The notes under the pieces: generated by a model
Told to the model about the DNA's origin: nothing
Database searches by the model: none
Seen by the model: only the letters and a program-made list of their open reading frames with translations
DNA from: Moorena sp. SIO3I8
GTDB taxonomy: Bacteria > Cyanobacteriota > Cyanobacteriia > Cyanobacteriales > Coleofasciculaceae
Direction: 5' to 3'
DNA: 32,745 nucleotides
Assembly (NCBI RefSeq): GCF_010692325.1
Contig: NZ_JAAHHW010000079.1
Coordinates: 1 to 32,745, forward strand
Made by a program: the position numbers and the translations under genes
Part shown: piece by piece, positions 31,618 to 32,745 of the stretch
Position numbering within the stretch: position 1 is the first letter of the stretch
How the letters are laid out: each line of letters starts with the position of its first letter

Positions 31618-32745
31618 CTAAAAAGTAGACTGTATAAGCTTCATAGCTCTCATACCTCGTAAATAATTATCGAGCTTATGACGACTTAAACGCATTAACT
31701 TATCAACTAATTCCCAACATTGCTCCATAAAATTAATCCATTTTTGAGCATACATTCCAATATAAAAATTACTATGTCTTTTAGTTGATCGCCCATATTC
31801 TTTGACTCTAGCTACATAGTTCTGAACTCCTTTTTTATTAATTTTTTCTCCCTGAATAGTTGCAATAAAGTAAGCAAAAGAGATTATAATAACTAAAGAT
31901 ATAAAGCGTTCGCCGACAACATTACTGCCTTCCATATTATATCCACCGCTTTTATAATCTCGGAACATCTCCTCAATATCAAAACGTTTTTTATAAGCGG
32001 ATATTGCCTCAGATACTTCGCTCATATTTGTTAGAATAAACCAACCTTCTTTTGTTACTGAATTTCGATAACTTTTCTTCCATTTACAGGCAATACTAAA
32101 TCCTGATACTTGTTTAGTTTTGGTGACTTTAACCTTTTCAAAAAATAACGAAATTCCCGGTTTCAATCCCGAGTTTTTCAAGGAAATCCACCCCTGATTT
32201 TTGAGCTCAATTTGCTCGTTTTCTCTAAGTCTTAAACAAAACTTAAAACCTTGTTTATCTAGCCACTCAGCCAATTTAACTGAACAAAATTCCCGGTCAC
32301 CCAAAATGACAACATCATAGCCATCAAATAGCCCTATAATAGTTGATATTATTTGTTTTTGCTCTGAAAAATTACTTGAACCAAGTTTTGAAAGAAGTTC
32401 AAAATAAATTGGGATTGCTCGATTTTTATAAATTAGACTAATCATCAATAAATTTTTGTCCTTCCAATTAGTTCTATCGATAGCTAAATAGATTATTTTC
32501 TCTTTAGGAAATGTTTGATTTATCCATTCTTTAATAATTGGAAACCACAAATATTTGACATCAAATACTGGCAAAGACAAAAATCTCTGTAGTTTTTTAC
32601 GTCGTGATTGAAATTGAATGGGTAAAGGGAGTGACTCTGCGATTTTTTCAAGTTTTATATTTTTGGTGTCTTGTATAATTATTATTATAAGGTAAAAAAA
32701 CAATAATTGAGATTCACAAAGTAGATTTTTTAGATGTTTTTGATA
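31600..32745 (-). mobile_element. IS4-family insertion sequence, truncated by window end
   Basis: The transposase gene runs off the right edge. The left boundary is probably close to the run of seven G at 31600-31606, just past the transposase stop, but the inverted repeat cannot be confirmed without the other end. No target duplication can be scored. Confidence 0.6.
31618..32745 (-). CDS. IS4-family DDE transposase (5' end outside window)
   Basis: The frame is open to the window edge (Y-Q-K-H-L-K-N-L-L-C-E-S-Q before the TTG at 32703), so only the first few residues are missing. Counting from that TTG, the catalytic acids lie in LAIDRTNWK (D76), ILGDREFCS (D136) and the Y-(2)-R-(3)-E-(6)-K signature Y237, R240, E244, K251, the hallmark of IS4-family transposases. 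The N-terminal LPLPIQFQSRRKKLQRFL is also typical. The frame is intact, so the element may be active. The gene is visibly more A/T-rich than its neighbours, as for an independent arrival. Confidence 0.92.
   Translation of the reverse strand, partial: YQKHLKNLLCESQLLFFYLIIIIIQDTKNIKLEKIAESLPLPIQFQSRRKKLQRFLSLPVFDVKYLWFPIIKEWINQTFPKEKIIYLAIDRTNWKDKNLLMISLIYKNRAIPIYFELLSKLGSSNFSEQKQIISTIIGLFDGYDVVILGDREFCSVKLAEWLDKQGFKFCLRLRENEQIELKNQGWISLKNSGLKPGISLFFEKVKVTKTKQVSGFSIACKWKKSYRNSVTKEGWFILTNMSEVSEAISAYKKRFDIEEMFRDYKSGGYNMEGSNVVGERFISLVIIISFAYFIATIQGEKINKKGVQNYVARVKEYGRSTKRHSNFYIGMYAQKWINFMEQCWELVDKLMRLSRHKLDNYLRGMRAMKLIQSTF

Noticed and set aside
1-32745. tRNA, rRNA or an integrase with attachment sites
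   Set aside because: No cloverleaf, rRNA segment, or tyrosine/serine recombinase motif was found by reading either strand.

Overview
The window comes from a cyanobacterium. The octamer GCGATCGC (HIP1) recurs dozens of times in genes and spacers, which is the hallmark of many cyanobacterial genomes. The WD-repeat protein at the left edge is of the STAND type common in filamentous species. I cannot name the genus. No rRNA, tRNA or CRISPR array is visible.

Most of the window (about 2.9-31.2 kb) reads as one mobile replicon, either a plasmid or a phage-plasmid/satellite. Its best identified genes are a CyRepA1-like primase/helicase replication protein (19263-23324), a phage-type large terminase (24851-26359), a possible small terminase (23993-24472), and a large leftward gene block (17253 down to 6044). 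No capsid, portal or tail gene, ParA or integrase is recognisable. The replicon is therefore either capsid-less or continues outside the window.

Layout. (a) 1-2576: C-terminal part of a STAND ATPase with 14 WD repeats. (b) 3.2-5.1 kb: a tandem-HTH regulator with four TTTTCCGGAA sites, then two unknown genes converging on a HIP1 hairpin. (c) 5.1-6.0 kb: non-coding, rich in GTGTCT/AGACAC repeats and hairpins. (d) 6.0-17.25 kb, all leftward: HTH protein, soluble protein, short membrane-anchored or lipoprotein-like protein, polytopic membrane protein, membrane-anchored P-loop ATPase fused to an HNH nuclease, small acidic protein, SF2 helicase with a zinc finger, and a 1418-residue protein with six KilA-N-like modules. 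(e) 17.25-19.26 kb: a control region with GTGTCC iterons, a structured RNA candidate, divergent promoters, an XRE repressor, and a strong promoter leading to a structured leader with a tiny ORF whose ribosome site is buried. (f) 19.26-26.4 kb: CyRepA1, a GT-rich tract, a TerS-like gene, a five-iteron array and TerL. (g) 26.4-31.2 kb: a second tandem-HTH regulator, paralogous to the first, with its own operator family (AACCTTATAAAA), one copy lying inside the spacer of a promoter; then a rightward set of small genes, including an antirepressor-like protein and a membrane-tethered GIY-YIG-like protein. (h) 31.6 kb to the end: an IS4-family transposase cut by the window edge.

The part most likely to be new is the leftward block (membrane proteins, ATPase-HNH, helicase, giant KilA-N array) together with the several element-specific iteron families. 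A 21-bp repeat encoding a V-L-[DE]-x-Y-G-T peptide occurs in both the replication gene and the giant KilA-N gene, so the two ends of the element share a DNA motif.
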